A stretch of 64,000 nucleotides of DNA from Ischnura elegans. Lineage: Eukaryota > Arthropoda > Insecta > Odonata > Coenagrionidae. The DNA lies in the NCBI RefSeq assembly GCF_921293095.1, contig NC_060252.1, positions 44,950,881 to 45,014,880 on the forward strand, read 5' to 3'. This document shows, one piece after another, positions 9,301-16,499 of the stretch. Within the stretch, counting starts at the first letter, position 1; each line of letters starts with the position of its first letter. Under the pieces are notes generated by a model. The model worked only from the letters and a program-made list of their open reading frames with translations, was not told the DNA's origin and made no database searches. Both the position numbers and the translations under genes were made by a program.

Positions 9301-10297
9301 ATTTGGAATAAATCGCATATTTAAAGCAGTATATATCATTATTCTTAACATTTATTACTGATTTGGTATCATAAATTCTCTTTGGGAGTTCGATGAAAGT
9401 GGATCCGCCCAGAGGACGATATTTATTTATTCGTAATTCTAAACCTGAAATTTCACGTAAAGTCCACCCTGATCCCTTTGCTTGATGTTCGGATTTTTCT
9501 TTTAGTAATTTAGCAAACAGATGCTCTACAATTTCATCTACATTGTCAGTCTCAAATATTCTAACATTTTCCGTTTTAAACCATCTTTCATCCGTAAGTT
9601 CCTCTTTAGAAAAATTACACTTGACCAAAACATTGATTTTTACCGGAGAAGATTCCAATACATATTTAATTTTCTCAATGACCAGTAACCTGATATTATT
9701 CAGAAATGTGATTAAATCACTTCCCTCATCCAACCCACTAACCCAGTAAGTCTTTAATCTATTTTTCGCTGCCGATTGAACTTCAACCATTCCCTTTACA
9801 TTTCCTGCTCCAACTTGTCGTAAAACATGTCTTCTATGAACCTCACTACTCTCATGAGAGACTTTGTTACGAAAATATGTGTAACAAATTTCACATAGTT
9901 TATCTTCTATTGTATTAGCTCCAACACGAACATGTCTTTGGTGTACTTCACTAGCTTCATGTGTAAGTCTATCTCTAAAATAAGTGTAACAAACTTCACA
10001 AAGTTTATCTTCTATCGCATTAGTTCCAACACTACCTTGTAAAACATGTCTTTGGTGTACCTCACTAGCTTCATGTGCAAGTCTATCTCTAAAATAAGTG
10101 TAACAAATTTCACAAAGTTTATATTCTTCCGGATTAACTCCAACACTATTCTGTAAAACATGTCTTTGATGAACGTCACTAGCTTCATGAGCAAGTCTAT
10201 CTCTAAAATAAGTGAAACAAATGTCACAAAAAGTGTCCATGTTCTCAATGAATGTTATGTACACTGATGCTTCACAATACCTAATCTTCTTATTCAC
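6380..10297 (-). CDS. polB: protein-primed family-B DNA polymerase with N-terminal zinc-finger array
   Basis: 1305 codons as an open frame. The start is more likely the Met at 10240 (about 1286 residues), which leaves a leader of about 55 bases behind a TATA box. N-terminus: four copies of a 37-38 residue unit with C-x2-C and spaced His (LCEICYTYFRDRLAHE type, residues about 24-165). Exonuclease motifs: VVADFES (about 500), HNLSGYDAHF (about 643), YLKTDVTILSD (about 790). An endonuclease-VII-like Cys/His motif (CHLCGEE…DHCHLTG…CN, about 595-630) is embedded, as in other Maverick polymerases. Polymerase motifs: LYLDANNLYGWAMS (A, about 886), LMVNSVFGKL (B, about 1032), MDTDGMIID (C, about 1130). 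It should replicate the element from protein-primed termini. Oddities are the finger array and Gly in place of the usual Ser in motif C. Confidence 0.95.
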   Translation of the reverse strand: MNKKIRYCEASVYITFIENMDTFCDICFTYFRDRLAHEASDVHQRHVLQNSVGVNPEEYKLCEICYTYFRDRLAHEASEVHQRHVLQGSVGTNAIEDKLCEVCYTYFRDRLTHEASEVHQRHVRVGANTIEDKLCEICYTYFRNKVSHESSEVHRRHVLRQVGAGNVKGMVEVQSAAKNRLKTYWVSGLDEGSDLITFLNNIRLLVIEKIKYVLESSPVKINVLVKCNFSKEELTDERWFKTENVRIFETDNVDEIVEHLFAKLLKEKSEHQAKGSGWTLREISGLELRINKYRPLGGSTFIELPKRIYDTKSVINVKNNDIYCFKYAIYSKYMAETAPRYLCSRVIKYIKDKNFETKYDWNCIKYPVILRDISKFEIKNNISINVFGIDEKNNVYPLKVVDEELSDHRDLLYLVKENKSHYCWIKSFNKLLHSQITKNHNSIYVCKRCFCHFHTHEKLEIHRLDCMKNAPSKIIMPGDDEKLLKFKNVGRAMRVPAIVVADFESILPKVQHCCSNDEHSYTCAIEKHEIMSFCFLLICTNNLKFEPISYRGRDAAKVFMNWIKEVAELVQNMYQNTVQMIALTQEEKQAFESAKYCHLCGEELGADRVQDHCHLTGKFRAALHSQCNLKFKMPKFLPVFFHNLSGYDAHFIVPNLGYDNKEINCIANSEEKYISFSKSIGNNFSIRFVDTFRFMASTLSKLADNLPREKFIHTKRVYGDKLNLVTRKGIFPYEYVDSWEKLEEKCLPPKEKFYSHINGETVSDDDYEFAQKIWFEFNCQTLGEYSDLYLKTDVTILSDIFENFRDVCMETYKLDPAWYYTSPGLAFDAMLKHTGVTLELMTDYDMLLMTENGIRGGISQCCKRYSKANNKYMREYDASIPNRYLLYLDANNLYGWAMSQPLPRGSFKWLSEEEIREFNLNISDDNPKGYFLEVDLDYPDNIHETHSDLPFCPENKIPPTGKFRKLLTTLEPKEKYVIHYVNLKQALRYGLKLNRIRRVIEFDQSRWLDPYININTEKRKLAKNDFDRDFFKLMVNSVFGKLMENLRRRIDLELVCNEKRLNKLISSSRFLDRTIFSENLVAVHSRMSTIKMVKPIYAGQAVLDLSKTLMYDFFYGHLKVKYGNKISLNQMDTDGMIIDVETNDIYEDMKENLELYDTSAYPCDHKCFSNFNKKVVGKMKDECNGDIMTNFVGLRSKLYSYRMENAKEVKKAKGIAKPVIRKSINFEHYEKCLLDNSVEYRQMYILRSNKHEMYTLKINKVALSANDDKRYICRDGITTLAWGDYRIREESRKRTYDEAFPLPHR

Positions 10298-10321
10298 TGC
10301 TAGATAATAAGCTACTTACCG

Positions 10322-10331
10322 TTATATATAA
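10322..10331 (-). promoter_or_regulatory. TATA box of the polymerase gene
   Basis: The minus strand reads TTTATATATAACG here. A transcription start about 30 bases downstream would fall near 10295, which favours the ATG at 10240 over the one at 10297. Confidence 0.5.
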
Positions 10332-10340
10332 ACCAGAGCT

Positions 10341-10579
10341 CCGACCAGCAGGACGTAACAAGCAGGAAACCGGGGAAAGTGTTTTCTATTTCTAATATTC
10401 TCTCAAGAAAAACTTATTCCTTCTCCAAATTATTTCTTTTATTTTAAAAAGGTTTTTTTACAACACAGTGATGTGAATAATCTGTAATTAAAGAAAGATC
10501 AAAATTTAAGTAAATATAATTAAACACAAAAACCTAATTTAAAAAACAAAATTAAATAATATTAAATCATAGATACCTT
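10341..10579. other. spacer between the polymerase and small-protein genes
   Basis: AT-rich spacer containing the polymerase 5' flank and the 3' flank of the 98-codon gene. No further gene is seen. Confidence 0.5.
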
Positions 10580-10876
10580 TTAATCTTCCAAGGACAAACG
10601 CTCTCCGTCCCAGGTGAGCGTGAGAGGCTCCCCCTCCCCCCGGTTCACAGCATCCACCGCTTCCCTGTTGAAAACCTTTAAGTATCTTTTAGGGAGGAAG
10701 AGCCTCCCTCGCTGACCAGCACCCTCAATCATTGCCGAAACCCCATCCCCATACCTAGTTTCAACCACCCATAGATATGTTATGGTATATCTAAAACCTA
10801 CAACAAGGTTTTCTTTTTTTAGGAAGGGAGGGAGTTCATGGTTCACCTTCTGAATTTTCCTTCTCAAGTTCTCCAT
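10580..10876 (-). CDS. small conserved arthropod-element protein (98 aa), function unknown
   Basis: 98 residues. A central segment, TRYGDGVSAMIE…GRLFLPKRYLKVF, followed by a Gly-rich turn and LTWDGERLSLED, gives a beta-rich pattern. Similar small proteins with a 'FLPKRY/F' box recur in arthropod mobile elements (recollection, not searched). An OB-like single-strand DNA-binding fold is possible but unproven. The ATG follows directly after a strong splice acceptor, and a TATA box lies at 11048-11055, so it looks like a properly spliced gene. It is the first gene of the leftward arm. Confidence 0.7.
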   Translation of the reverse strand: MENLRRKIQKVNHELPPFLKKENLVVGFRYTITYLWVVETRYGDGVSAMIEGAGQRGRLFLPKRYLKVFNREAVDAVNRGEGEPLTLTWDGERLSLED

Positions 10877-10967
10877 CTAGAAAGAAAATACATGTTAAGT
10901 ATTAGGGAAATAATCGTATATAACGTTAAATATATACATGTGAGGAAGAAAACTAAGCCCCACTTAC
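10877..10967 (-). other. 91-bp intron in the 5' UTR of the 98-aa gene
   Basis: On the minus strand a GTAAGT donor (10967-10962) and a pyrimidine-rich TTTTCTTTCTAG acceptor enclose 91 bases. The acceptor AG touches the start codon. This implies nuclear transcription and spliceosomal processing. Confidence 0.6.
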
Positions 10968-11047
10968 TGCGTTCGGTTTTGGATCGCCTCTGGTGTACTC
11001 TACCGCCGATCGAATTGAAGTGGTGAATTTGGAGGAAGATGCGAGCT

Positions 11048-11055
11048 CTTATATA
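11048..11055 (-). promoter_or_regulatory. TATA box of the 98-aa gene
   Basis: TATATAAG on the minus strand, about 80 bases upstream of the intron donor, fits a first exon of about 55 bases. Confidence 0.6.
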
Positions 11056-11085
11056 CCTAAAAGAGGGGTAATACTTTCGAATCAC

Positions 11086-11310
11086 TTAGGGGGAAATAAC
11101 TGGGAGTAGGTCGTAATCATCCAAGGAGAACTGCACTAAGTGAGAGGATGACCTTCCAGTACCGAAGCATGAAGCAAGAGGTCTGAAAATGTCCTTGAGA
11201 GCTGCACGTGGTATTTATCCTTTCATCATCACTGCGGTGAACCACTGAGGCGGATATGGTAATCACAAGATGAAACAGCATCAATCCAGAGTGTTGGAAA
11301 TTCTCTCAAG
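11086..11310. other. upstream spacer of the divergent control region
   Basis: No gene is supported. It lies between the leftward small gene and the 68-bp repeats. Confidence 0.5.
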
Positions 11311-11555
11311 GATTCCGCGTGAGAGGCCGACCTCGGCACGTGCGTGTCGATCAGCGGCTAAGTGGGTGGGGCAGCGCAGATTCCGCGTGAGAGGCCGACC
11401 TCGGCACGTGCGTGTCGATCAGCGGCTAAGTGGGTGGGGCAGCGCAGATTCCGCGTGAGAGGCCGACCTCGGCACGTGCATGTCGATCAGCGGGGAAGTG
11501 GGTGGAGCAGCGCAGATTCCGCGTGAGAGGCCGACCTCGGCACGTGTGCGCTTAA
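11311..11555 (+). repeat. 68-bp tandem repeat, three full copies and a partial
   Basis: Units start with GATTCCGCGTGAGAGG at 11311, 11379, 11447 and 11515. Each carries the palindrome GCACGTGC/CACGTG, and the fourth is cut off after it. The repeats are GC-rich in an AT-rich element and lie between the leftward and rightward gene sets. They suit a bidirectional promoter, enhancer or internal control site. Open frames that run through them on both strands are side effects of the repeat. Confidence 0.85.
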
Positions 11556-11763
11556 TAGCGGAGGAATTAGGGGATGATGTAATACCACTTGATATTCCAG
11601 AATTCCTATTCCCTATTTCCGGTACCAACAGGTTCACTGGGGAAAACCTAAAATGGCGCCCTCGATGGTCTTTGAACCCCTTTACCCTCCCTACTTGCGA
11701 CACTATCCATATATATATATATATATATATATATAAATCGGGCGAAAATTCATTACAAAAATC
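11556..11763. other. spacer with (AT)n microsatellite
   Basis: It contains an AT dinucleotide run at about 11709-11736 ending in TATAAATCG, about 25 bases before the next ATG region. It may act as a TATA element for the following gene. Confidence 0.5.
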
Positions 11764-12072
11764 ATGAACAGCCTTTTAGCACAGCCGGTGGGTTCTCTAA
11801 CCCTTTGGAAAGAGATAGAGGAATTCATATTCAAATTAAAAGAAAAAGCAGACGAAGAATTTAAAAAAATCCTCCAAGAGGCGGAAATAAGTCCGGATCC
11901 GAGTGCTTTGCACAATGTCTGTGATCAATATGAAGCATTTTATGAGAGAGAAGTCTTTCAAAAATTAACTGAAGATTCGTTAAAGTCAACTATAATAGAA
12001 AGGCTGCGTTATTTAAACAAAGATAATTATAATTATTACATGAGAATTTACAACTGGTGTGATTATTACTAA
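11764..12072 (+). CDS. hypothetical protein (102 aa)
   Basis: Not recognised. The protein is mostly charged and helical by eye (EEFIFKLKEKADEEFKKILQEAE), with a Tyr-rich end (NYNYYMRIYNWCDYY). It has no signal peptide or membrane segment. It is the first rightward frame after the repeats and the AT run, and precedes the dUTPase by about 200 bases. The helical character could suit a small regulatory or structural protein, but nothing shows this. Confidence 0.55.
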   Translation: MNSLLAQPVGSLTLWKEIEEFIFKLKEKADEEFKKILQEAEISPDPSALHNVCDQYEAFYEREVFQKLTEDSLKSTIIERLRYLNKDNYNYYMRIYNWCDYY

Positions 12073-12196
12073 GCGATTAGTCACCATTATACACTCATAT
12101 AGCGTCTCCCTGTTCACTCGCAGCACAAACGGCTTTGATAGATTAAAAGACGCATTCCCTATCCTAACTCACACGCCGAAATCCAGTATCCGCCGC

Positions 12197-12202
12197 TATA
12201 TA
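12197..12202 (+). promoter_or_regulatory. TATA box of the dUTPase gene
   Basis: CTATATACC lies about 70 bases upstream of the dUTPase ATG. Confidence 0.45.
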
Positions 12203-12269
12203 CCTTGTTGGATATCTCAGGCAGGAGACCGAGCACAACAAACGGCTGTTTAATTACCTATTAAGAAAC

Positions 12270-12713
12270 ATGAGTCAGCAAAGGAATTACAAACTTAAAT
12301 ATAAGAAACTTACAGAAAACGCGCGTGATTTATACAAGGGTTCTACTAATGCTGCTGGTTTTGACCTTCGAAGCGCATATGACTACACCATTTCACCAGG
12401 AAGTCGTCTGTTAGTAAAAACAGATCTCCAAATTGAGCTGCCATGGGGTTGCTATGGGAGGATTGCCCCGAGATCTGGTCTGGCCTTAAAATATGGAATA
12501 GATATTTCAGGGGGAGTACTGGATTTCGATTTTCGCGGAAATGTGTCAATTATAATTTGTAATAATAGTAGCGTCGTCTTTAAAATAAATGCTGGTGACA
12601 GAATCGCACAATTAATTTGTGAACAAATATTAAATCCTGATTTGGAAGAAGTGGATTATATGAATGAAACTGAGAGAGGATGTAAGGGATTCGGTTCGAG
12701 TGGAGAGAATTGA
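12270..12713 (+). CDS. dut: dUTP diphosphatase (trimeric dUTPase)
   Basis: 147 residues, normal length for a trimeric dUTPase. All five motifs are visible in order: AGFDLRSA (1), PRSGLA (2), GVLDFDFRGNVSI (3), GDRIAQLI (4) and RGCKGFGSSG (5). Motif 3 has Phe where Tyr is common, and motif 5 has Lys at a usually Gly position. It should hydrolyse dUTP to dUMP, keeping uracil out of newly made element DNA. Such genes are common accessory genes in large DNA viruses and occasional in Polintons. It ends converging with the minus-strand gene at 12873. Confidence 0.93.
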   Translation: MSQQRNYKLKYKKLTENARDLYKGSTNAAGFDLRSAYDYTISPGSRLLVKTDLQIELPWGCYGRIAPRSGLALKYGIDISGGVLDFDFRGNVSIIICNNSSVVFKINAGDRIAQLICEQILNPDLEEVDYMNETERGCKGFGSSGEN

Positions 12714-12872
12714 AAGAGTAGCCGCTAATTGTATGAAATTAAATTATTTGAATAATAATGTATAATATGATGTTTTTAAAAAAATTAAAAAAATTATTTA
12801 AAAAAATTTATCTCTACTTTTTTTTACCTAAAAAAATCTTTCAAACATAGAGAATACTAATTAAGAGAAATA
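12714..12872. other. A/T-rich convergent 3' spacer
   Basis: A- and T-run-rich spacer between two convergent genes, with likely polyadenylation sites on both strands. Confidence 0.45.
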
Positions 12873-13373
12873 TTAAAGAAATTGTGAAATATCTAGAATT
12901 TCCCCGTCTTCATTGAAAATGAACACTGTCCCGAACCCAAACGCCTGAGGACTCCCTACGTACAATGCAATTGCACTCGGCATGTCCGTTACGAACCAAA
13001 CCACTCCCCATGAACGCCCCGTCCCCGTGGGATCGAAATACGAGCCTGGGGGTAAACCGTATTGTTCAGCGGTAGCCGACAATTGTTCAGCGCTCAAAGG
13101 TGGTAGATTGTCCGCAACTGATAATAACAGTAAAACTGCATACGTACAATTATTTGTAGGAGTTCCATCATGTATCTGGATCTCAAACGGTGGCATATCC
13201 AATAAGGCGGGGTCTTCATTCAAAACATTGTCCAATTCCTCCATTAAAATTTCAAAATCGAGATGAAGCGAATAGGTTTGTAATTCATCCAGCGACTCCT
13301 CTCCCATCTCTTCACTCGGGAATCTGTTTTCGCTATTTTCCAAAGGAATTCTGGAATGATCTAGTGGGGACAT
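12873..13373 (-). CDS. hypothetical acidic protein (166 aa)
   Basis: Not recognised. The N-terminal half is strongly acidic (EEMGEESLDELQ…, EILMEELDNVLNEDP). It is followed by a hydrophobic stretch (YAVLLLLSVA) and a Gly/aromatic C-terminal half (GTGRSWGVVWFVTD, FGFGTVFIF). It has no cysteine motif and no clear signal peptide. It is the only minus-strand gene within the otherwise rightward accessory block, flanked by dUTPase and a DnaQ-like gene. Its upstream DNA contains a CA repeat and a TATA-like stretch shared with the next gene. Confidence 0.6.
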   Translation of the reverse strand: MSPLDHSRIPLENSENRFPSEEMGEESLDELQTYSLHLDFEILMEELDNVLNEDPALLDMPPFEIQIHDGTPTNNCTYAVLLLLSVADNLPPLSAEQLSATAEQYGLPPGSYFDPTGTGRSWGVVWFVTDMPSAIALYVGSPQAFGFGTVFIFNEDGEILDISQFL

Positions 13374-13399
13374 TTTGGTTGAGGATGGGATGGGTTAGA

Positions 13400-13401
<2 letters not shown>

Positions 13402-13434
<33 letters not shown>
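13402..13434 (+). repeat. (CA)n microsatellite
   Basis: An uninterrupted CA/AC dinucleotide run in the divergent promoter between the acidic protein and the DnaQ-like gene. Confidence 0.9.
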
Positions 13435-13436
<2 letters not shown>

Positions 13437-13565
13437 CTTCACTTAAGAGCGGTACACGGACTAACAAGGGTCGTTTTAAGCGCCGTTTTTATGAATTTAT
13501 ACACAAGAGGTATATATATCCACTAACAATAAACACCACTTCACTTGCCAGCGAGACACGTAATA

Positions 13566-14084
13566 ATGAGGCTCGTATTGAGTGCAGTTACTTCTAAGAC
13601 GGGAGTGTTGGAATTGGCCGCGACTGATCTTGACACAAATAGCGTATTGTGGGTCACCTTTCAAAGAAATGCAAAACTAGCAGTTGGTGGTAAAAAACTC
13701 CAATTTAAAAACCCACTTGAATGCGAGTCAACTTCATTCGAAAATGGTATGATACCTCATGCAGAAATTCTTCCAATCTTGGAGGCTGTGGTTGACGGTG
13801 CTACAGCGTTGTACGCATTCAGCGAGGTCGAGTGTAATTTCTTCTCCGAATTAACAAAACGCACTTTCATATGTTTGGAAAAAGAACTTAATTGTCCGGC
13901 GCCGGAATTATGTTCTTTTGAGACAATAGGATGTTTAAATCCTTGCCATAAGTTACGTAATAGTAATTGTGCATTAAGGAATGCTTACTCACTCGCAAAG
14001 TGGATGCGATACAATCTTCTGAGTAATGACGTCACCCCCTGCCATCATTCTGATGCATGCATTTCCAGCGCACTTCCTACATAA
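13566..14084 (+). CDS. DnaQ/RNase-H-like element protein, copy 1
   Basis: The start is taken at the Met 7 codons into the open frame, because from there the protein aligns by eye with the C-terminal gene of the element (22740-23318): 'vL-AVTS…LELAATDLD…LWVTF' against 'IIDFQACVQ…IRELAIKDLD…WVFK'. The conserved tail is CP-x-PELCSFE…C-x3-C-H-x6-CALRNAYSLAKW. Proteins with this layout in arthropod elements resemble DnaQ-like exonucleases (inference). The acidic catalytic set is not clear in this copy, so it may be inactive or regulatory. A TATA-like TATATATATCC at about 13511 precedes it. Confidence 0.55.
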   Translation: MRLVLSAVTSKTGVLELAATDLDTNSVLWVTFQRNAKLAVGGKKLQFKNPLECESTSFENGMIPHAEILPILEAVVDGATALYAFSEVECNFFSELTKRTFICLEKELNCPAPELCSFETIGCLNPCHKLRNSNCALRNAYSLAKWMRYNLLSNDVTPCHHSDACISSALPT

Positions 14085-14142
14085 TGGGTGGGGATGGAAT
14101 ATCAGCGAAAGCAAGGTTAAGAAAGGATGGAAAGTTATGCAC

Positions 14143-14150
14143 CTATAAAT
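14143..14150 (+). promoter_or_regulatory. TATA box of the Cys-rich gene
   Basis: CTATAAAT lies about 40 bases upstream of the ATG at 14188, in the gap after the DnaQ-like gene. Confidence 0.4.
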
Positions 14151-14187
14151 GGACTGAATCGTTCCTTCACAGCAATATACGATCATC

Positions 14188-14949
14188 ATGTATTCTCTGC
14201 AGACGCTGTGTATCAGAACAGTCAGAGGTTGGAGTGGTACAGGCAGAGAGGCGGATCTAATAGAAATTGCCGAGTTATTAAGAAACTACTATCCGCATCT
14301 GTTTAAAGAGTTGATGCGGACAGATATTGATAAAGGTGTACAAGAAATGAACCCGTCAGCGCTGACACATTTCAGCTACTTGTTAGCCAGAGGAAAAACT
14401 GTTGCAAATATAATTTTCCGAAGAGATTTTACTCTCTCGGAATACTTTGGGATAAGAGATTTAAGATATTTTGATGGACAAATTGTGATAATGCTGAGGG
14501 GAAGAACACCGATACACATAAAGTTCAAGCATTTTGTTAAAAACAAAAGGAATGGCCGACGTGAATTACTCTGCCCTATGTGTTTTTATCCAGTGCTAGA
14601 TAAATGCAAAGATATAACAAGTTTTGTTAAAAGTTATTCTGCAGATACTTTTAGTGTTGTTGAAAAAAGTATTTTAGTTAGAGATCCAGTCAAAATAGTA
14701 TCGTGTTTAAGTAGTTGGTGTGAAAACTGCTGTATAAGATCGCTGTTTTCTGACATACATCCAACAGATTATTGTATACCCAGTTGTGGAACAGAGGAGG
14801 TAACTGATTTTATGTATGTCAACGATGTCAAGATAATTGAATCGAGGTTAAAGAGATTCAATTATAAAAGTTATTTTAACGACCATTCAGTATTTAAAAG
14901 ACTGAAAATGTTCCCATACATGCTCACAGATAGTGAAGATAGTGATTGA
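14188..14949 (+). CDS. hypothetical Cys-rich protein (253 aa)
   Basis: Not recognised. The N-terminal part is charged and helical. The middle has several cysteine pairs, CPMCFYPVLDKC, WCENCC and a later C-x3-C (CIPSC), suggesting one or two bound zinc ions. The C-terminus is basic and aromatic and ends in an acidic DSEDSD. It is the last gene of the accessory block. Such proteins in DNA viruses are often early or regulatory, but no family is assigned. Confidence 0.6.
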   Translation: MYSLQTLCIRTVRGWSGTGREADLIEIAELLRNYYPHLFKELMRTDIDKGVQEMNPSALTHFSYLLARGKTVANIIFRRDFTLSEYFGIRDLRYFDGQIVIMLRGRTPIHIKFKHFVKNKRNGRRELLCPMCFYPVLDKCKDITSFVKSYSADTFSVVEKSILVRDPVKIVSCLSSWCENCCIRSLFSDIHPTDYCIPSCGTEEVTDFMYVNDVKIIESRLKRFNYKSYFNDHSVFKRLKMFPYMLTDSEDSD

Positions 14950-15496
14950 GAAAACAGTAAAATAATTGTGAAATCTTTTGAGATATAGTGAAGATCATTG
15001 TTAAATTTTTTTTTTAAATCTATTGATCATCTCTGTTGTTGTAAAAAAAAAAAATATTTATAATTATTGTAATCTATTAATTGCTTTTTTTGTATTGTTA
15101 AATTCTTTTAAATCTATTGATCATCTCTGTTGTACCAATATTTATAATTATTGTAATCTATTAATTGCTTTGATTTTTTGTAATATACTAATTGTTTTTT
15201 GTTTTTTTTTTCAAAAAATATATTTTTTATAACAGTAAATCTATTGGTTCTGTTTAATAACTAATGATACCATATTGTGAAAAAAAAACATTGATATATT
15301 TTCTAACAATATATATATTTATTATCCTCTATTAATGTTTTCATATCATAAAAATTAATAATAAATGAAAATAAATTTGATATAAGTGTTTTTTTAAATT
15401 CAAGCAATCCATTACAGCGGATAACATTTATAATTAAATGAATCTACTATAATAAAGCATTTAAGTAGGTCCCGTCAACGTGGTGAGAGTGTTTAG
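14950..15496 (+). other. A/T-rich intergenic region with 94-bp duplication
   Basis: Very AT-rich. A segment beginning TCTATTGATCATCTCTGTTG (about 15019) recurs 94 bp later (about 15113). The region separates the accessory block from the virion cluster and probably holds the start of the cluster's transcript. Open frames here are composition artefacts. Confidence 0.6.
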
Positions 15497-16135
15497 ATGT
15501 CTTTGAAATGGAAACATCCATTCACGTGCATTTGTGCTGGTCCGTCTGGTTGTGGGAAAACAAATTTTGTTTTGCGATTCCTAAAAAATTTACCGCATTT
15601 AGTTGAAGGGAATATATCCAAGATAATATGGTGTTCTACACCAAATAGTCAACCATTAATTAAAGGCGTAAATTTTTTAAACGAACTCCCCGAAAGTTTC
15701 ATCAACCCACAAAAGACACCAACTTTATATATAATTGATGATTTAATGCATGACTCTTTTAACAACAATAAGGTTAGCGAATTATTTACAAAGGGATCGC
15801 ATCATTGCAATATTTCGATAATTTTAATAAGTCAAAATATTTTCTATCGTTCCCCATTTTCACGCACGATATCTCTTAACGCAAAATATATTGTTTGCTT
15901 CAGAAATATCCGAGATCGATCACAATTTAGATATTTAGCGAGCCAAGTCTATCCTCAAGATTCAAGAGGGCTGACTGAGGTATATATGCAGGTTACCTCA
16001 AAACCTTACACTTATTTACTCTTAGACTTTGCTCAGGAAACTGACAATCGGCTGAGATTCAGAACTCATATCTTTCCTGAAGAGATCACTGAAGTTTACA
16101 CCCCATTAAAGCTTATGGAAGAAAAAACTTTGTAA
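15497..16135 (+). CDS. FtsK/HerA-type genome-packaging ATPase
   Basis: 212 residues, typical for the A32-like ATPases of Polintons. The Walker A is GPSGCGKT (residues 15-22) and the Walker B is TLYIIDD (about 74-80). A sensor-like IILISQN follows about 30 residues later, then an Arg-containing segment, FSRTISLNAKYIV. It should pump element DNA into a preformed capsid. First gene of the rightward cluster, 20 bases before the next frame. Confidence 0.93.
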   Translation: MSLKWKHPFTCICAGPSGCGKTNFVLRFLKNLPHLVEGNISKIIWCSTPNSQPLIKGVNFLNELPESFINPQKTPTLYIIDDLMHDSFNNNKVSELFTKGSHHCNISIILISQNIFYRSPFSRTISLNAKYIVCFRNIRDRSQFRYLASQVYPQDSRGLTEVYMQVTSKPYTYLLLDFAQETDNRLRFRTHIFPEEITEVYTPLKLMEEKTL

Positions 16136-16155
16136 AACAAAAAAAATTCGTAAAT

Positions 16156-16494
16156 ATGAGAAAAAATAAATTGGAAAGATTAAAGCGAAATAAAGGTCTC
16201 TTGAAAGAAATAAGTCAAGCTAGTCCACACAGAAGAAGGAAAATAATTGAAGCAGGAAATTCAGACCTCATTAAAACATTAAGCGAGTGTTGTAAAAATA
16301 TTATAAATGGTAACGTTCATATAAGCCCGAAGTCTAAGAAGAAATTGACCAGATTTAAGAAGGCTATTAGAGAAATAGCTTGCTACAAAGTCCCTCTGAA
16401 AAAAAAGCGGCGATTATTGAGTCAAAAAGGGGGATTTTTACCAGTCTTATTGGGTTCTCTGCTTAGTGGTTTAATAGGTAGTTTTATTAAATAA
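16156..16494 (+). CDS. pX-like small basic core protein
   Basis: 112 residues. The basic N-terminus is followed by a helical stretch around LSECCKNIINGNV and a segment rich in Lys. It ends in the signature QKGGFLPVLLGSLLSGLIGSF, a Gly-rich hydrophobic tail. This layout is widespread in Mavericks and has been likened to adenovirus pX/mu (adintovirus literature, from memory). It probably packs DNA or contacts membranes. It ends 5 bases before the next ATG. Confidence 0.7.
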   Translation: MRKNKLERLKRNKGLLKEISQASPHRRRKIIEAGNSDLIKTLSECCKNIINGNVHISPKSKKKLTRFKKAIREIACYKVPLKKKRRLLSQKGGFLPVLLGSLLSGLIGSFIK

Positions 16495-16499
16495 TTAAT

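Noticed and set aside
10012..10248. 78-codon frame inside the polymerase
   Set aside because: It mirrors the zinc-finger repeats in another frame.
11270..11767. Overlapping frames through the 68-bp repeats on both strands
   Set aside because: They consist of the translated tandem repeat, and the (AT)n run gives a meaningless IYIYIY tail.
12059..12253. 64-codon frame before dUTPase
   Set aside because: It crosses the likely dUTPase promoter and has no motif.
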